Source: Sphaerisporangium sp040649355
Lineage (GTDB): Bacteria; Actinomycetota; Actinomycetes; Streptosporangiales; Streptosporangiaceae
Assembly (NCBI RefSeq): GCF_043197795.1
Contig: NZ_JBICTU010000011.1
Location: 177,382 to 241,381 of the forward strand
Direction: 5' to 3'
DNA: 64,000 nt
A program made the position numbers and the translations under genes. The notes under the pieces are model-generated. The model worked only from the letters and a program-made list of their open reading frames with translations. It made no database searches and had not been told where the DNA came from. Position 1 is the stretch's first letter, and each line of letters opens with the position of its first letter. Shown one piece after another: positions 61,912 through 64,000 of the stretch.

Positions 61912-62457
61912 TACCGCGCGCGTTCAGCACGACGAAGGGGCTCGAAGCCGGGGACACAAGGGTTTCGAGGCCCTTTGGCGTTGTTCGGATGAGAACGCGG
62001 GCCCTTGGGTGATGTTCTCTCCTACCCACCCGTCCAGCACTTGACGGGTGAACACCGTTCTGGCCACCCGGCACATGCCCCGCCACAAGCGGTGGTCGCC
62101 AGGCCCGCCGCAGGGCAGACGGTGTCGGCGCCTGCCGGAGGCGATGGTGGGGCGGTGTGGGGACGTGGAGGGGCGATGGGGGAGGTGAACTCCTCATGGT
62201 GCTGATCGATGGACTCTTGGGTCCACGACCTCGAACGCCTCGTGTGCGCAGAAGAGGCTCCACGGCGCGATCAAGGCGGCAAATGCAGCTGTTTCTACCG
62301 GTTGTGCAGCGCGCCTGCCAGGCGGGGGCGCGCTGCGGTCGTGATGTAACTTTTGATGGGGGTCAACGAAGCAATTGGGATCGATCTTCGTGTAGATGCA
62401 GCGATACTTACCCCCAGGATGTAATTATCGCTTCAGGTAGACGGTAACCTTTGATGC
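61912..62457. other. 546-bp gap without a gene: terminators, then AT-richer leader of the AbiE pair
   Basis: No coding frame is convincing here. It holds a hairpin at 61935-61976 and a second inverted repeat, CACCCGTC...GACGGGTG, at 62027-62050 whose arms resemble those of the terminator at 60852-60883. The last ~120 bp are AT-richer and carry a direct repeat GTAACYTTTGATG at 62346-62358 and 62444-62456. The second copy overlaps the start region of the AbiEi gene and may be an operator. Confidence 0.6.
61935..61976 (+). terminator. Hairpin after the TPR gene
   Basis: AAGGGGCTCGAA (61935-61946) pairs with TTCGAGGCCCTT (61964-61975) with one mismatch, followed by TTGG, 24 bp after the stop. 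Confidence 0.6.
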
Positions 62458-63621
62458 ATGAGGCGGGATCGGGCACTTAGAACGATAGGCGAGCAGGCCG
62501 CCGATCAATGGGGTCTCGTGACGGCATCTCAAGCCAAAGTCGCAGGTCTTAGCGCTGTTGATCTACTGCGACTGGTTGAAGCCGGTCTCCTTGAGAGCGT
62601 CGGCCGCGGCGTCTACCTTGTCACAGGTGCCGCGCGGCCGGATCATCTGGAGATCAAGGTGGCTTGGCTACGACTCGAACCCGAGCTGCCGGCGTGGCGA
62701 CGCCACACCTTTGATACGTATGGGGGAGTTGTCTCTCATGGCTCGGCTTGCGTCCTGCAACAACTCGGAGAGCTTCCCGCGTCCACGGTTGAAATCTCTG
62801 TACCTCGGCGTCGCACCACTCGTGAGCGCGGTGTACGCCTGCGTCGTGCCGATCTCGCACCGGACGACGTTGTACGGGTCGACGGCCTTCCGGTCACCAC
62901 AGCCGAGCGAACTGTAGTTGATCTACTGGCTGCGCATGTAGACGGTGCGCACGTTGGCGGAGTGATCGCCGACGCTGATCGACGTGGCCTGACGAACCGC
63001 GCTTCTCTGGCTGAGCGTGTCGCGCGTTTCGCCGGAGCCTACGGGCTGCCGCGCTCTGCGGCAGGGGAGCGACTGCTGGAGTATCTCGCGGGGCAGGCTG
63101 GCACGAAGCTCCCTGTGGAGGAGAGCACACGTCTCAGGCGAGAAGGCGCTGTTCAGGGTTTCGTCTCTGCGCTCGCGCTGCTGCTTTCTGGGCTTGAAGA
63201 CGCCCAGCCGAAAGACGCCGCCATTCGTCGTTCGATCAACCAGGACCTGATTGGATTCACAGGCATCTCCTCGCTCGCTGAACAGCTGGCAAAAGTCGGT
63301 CCTCTTACCTCTGCGCGTTCCGAGGTCATCGAGACGATAAAGAAAAGTTTCGCCGATCACCCCAACTCCATCCCCTCCCTGCCTCCGAGCGTACTTACCG
63401 CGATTCAAAAGATTCTGGCCGAATCCACAGAGGTCTCATTTGCGGAACACATAGCCCGCAGCATCGGCCAGGCATCAACGATCAGCCATCAGGCATCTGA
63501 ACTCCCTGCTGACCGTGCTCCGGTTACGAAAACGCAGAAGCCGACCACAGGCAGAGGGTCTCCCAGCCAACCATCGACCACACCCAGTAGCGCGACCAAA
63601 GATTCCAGTGAGGCTCCGTGA
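62458..63621 (+). CDS. AbiEi-type antitoxin of a type IV toxin-antitoxin / abortive infection pair
   Basis: A 387-residue protein. The N-terminal winged helix reads DQWGLVTASQAKVAGLSAVD, then LLRLVEAGLLESVGRGVYLV. The central domain has YGGVVSHGSACVLQQLGELP, TTRERGVRLRRADL and VTTAERTVVDLLAAHVDGAH, all AbiEi-family marks. The C-terminal ~170 residues are a helical extension with a Ser/Thr/Pro-rich tail, much longer than classical AbiEi. It represses its promoter and opposes the AbiEii nucleotidyltransferase, whose gene overlaps by GTGA but is broken. GC content is lower than in the neighbouring catabolic genes. Confidence 0.85.
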   Translation: MRRDRALRTIGEQAADQWGLVTASQAKVAGLSAVDLLRLVEAGLLESVGRGVYLVTGAARPDHLEIKVAWLRLEPELPAWRRHTFDTYGGVVSHGSACVLQQLGELPASTVEISVPRRRTTRERGVRLRRADLAPDDVVRVDGLPVTTAERTVVDLLAAHVDGAHVGGVIADADRRGLTNRASLAERVARFAGAYGLPRSAAGERLLEYLAGQAGTKLPVEESTRLRREGAVQGFVSALALLLSGLEDAQPKDAAIRRSINQDLIGFTGISSLAEQLAKVGPLTSARSEVIETIKKSFADHPNSIPSLPPSVLTAIQKILAESTEVSFAEHIARSIGQASTISHQASELPADRAPVTKTQKPTTGRGSPSQPSTTPSSATKDSSEAP

Positions 63622-63925
63622 GTCAGCCCTACACCACCCCCCGAGCCTTTGAAAGGGCCATGAAAGATCGCTTAGGGGCCCACGCCAAGAAGCACGGACT
63701 TGACCCCGGGCCTGGTGTTTCGTAGCTTCTACTTCAGCCGTTTGGCGGCCCGGGTCTTTCGTCATGACCCTTCTGGATGGATTCTCAAGGGTGGACAGGC
63801 ACTCCTGCTGCGCTACCCGGCTCAGGCCCGTCTGAGTCGCGACATCGATCTGCAACGTCCCACAGCGCAGAGTGCCCAGGAAGCGCTGAACGCGTTGTTC
63901 GACGCTGTCGCCGGCCAGGCTTATG
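63618..63925 (+). pseudogene. AbiEii-like nucleotidyltransferase toxin, frameshifted and interrupted
   Basis: Frame one (63618-63725) gives SQPYTTPRAFERAMKDRLGA...GLDPGPGVS then TAG. The next frame continues with FRSFYFSRLAARVFRHDPSG, then WILKGGQALLLRYPAQARLS and RDIDLQRPTAQ. KGG.ALLLR...R.SRDIDL is the nucleotidyltransferase active-site pattern of AbiEii/DUF1814. The shift lies at about 63708-63717. Homology is lost near 63922, where repeated ATGGGACCACC units start. The toxin therefore looks dead, leaving its antitoxin behind. Confidence 0.85.
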
Positions 63926-64000
63926 GGACCACCGAGGGTGGTTTTCTGCCACGAGCATGGGACCACCCGGTTGCCAGTGATGGGACCACCCCGCGTGTCG
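63923..64000. mobile_element. Possible insertion-sequence end with three ATGGGACCACC repeats
   Basis: ATGGGACCACC occurs at 63923-63933, 63957-63967 and 63980-63990, exactly where the AbiEii-like toxin loses homology. Multiple short terminal repeats inside each end are characteristic of IS21-family elements. The transposase would lie beyond the window, so the assignment is tentative. Confidence 0.5.

Noticed and set aside
1..64000. tRNA, rRNA, integrase or att sites delimiting the island
   Set aside because: I found no tRNA gene or integrase-like frame, so island edges are inferred only from content and pseudogenes.

Overview
The window is high-GC, with GC-rich third positions, many GTG starts and ATGA/GTGA gene overlaps. 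It carries the XRE(DUF5753)/DUF397 and HATPase regulatory genes typical of filamentous Actinobacteria, plus secreted glycosidases with family 2 carbohydrate-binding modules. The best guess is a soil actinomycete of the Streptosporangiales type. That assignment is inference from gene style, because no rRNA or tRNA gene lies in the window.

Layout. (1) 1-8.1 kb is a plant-polysaccharide and scavenging region: the end of a CBM9-bearing enzyme, a GH43 xylosidase/arabinofuranosidase, a secreted 5'-nucleotidase and a secreted clan GH-A glycosidase with FN3 and CBM2. Between them lie decayed genes: a PIN toxin end, an FKBP remnant and an internally deleted copy of the GH43 C-terminus. (2) 8.2-38.7 kb is a dense defence and mobile-gene island. 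It opens with an unnamed two-gene unit, a ~2050-residue P-loop ATPase translationally coupled to a metallo-beta-lactamase/beta-CASP nuclease with a new N-terminal helical region. It then has a MazEF-type pair, an orphan DarG C-terminal domain, a single-chain type IIG restriction-modification enzyme, a ribbon-helix-helix gene paired with an unknown protein, an anti-sigma-type ATPase, an XRE/DUF397 pair, a complete type I system (hsdM-hsdS-hsdR), a YgjP-like metallopeptidase, an HTH-methylase-specificity fusion, a Ser/Thr kinase with a helical-repeat tail, and a broken UvrD-like helicase.

(3) 39.1-58.9 kb is a catabolic island around two hydantoinase/oxoprolinase A+B pairs. Associated genes encode an ornithine-cyclodeaminase-like protein, an M17 aminopeptidase, a PucR regulator, a DUF917 (S-Me-THD) protein, a hydantoinase-A-like protein, an RbsABC-type ABC transporter, a small ABM-type protein and an amidohydrolase. 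The genes of 45.6-53.6 kb form one tightly overlapping minus-strand operon. The likely job is uptake and ring-opening of a cyclic amide (hydantoin, thiohydantoin or oxoproline type), with peptide and amino-acid processing around it.

(4) 59-64 kb returns to polysaccharide degradation, with a CBM2-bearing GH5 mannanase under a perfect CebR-type box. It then carries a second copy of the MazE-like antitoxin with a truncated toxin, a TPR protein, and an AbiEi antitoxin whose AbiEii-like toxin is frameshifted and seems interrupted by an insertion-sequence end at the window edge.

The most interesting content is the ATPase/beta-CASP pair, followed by the methylase-kinase unit, the RHH plus unknown pair, and the evidence of repeated toxin-antitoxin duplication and decay.
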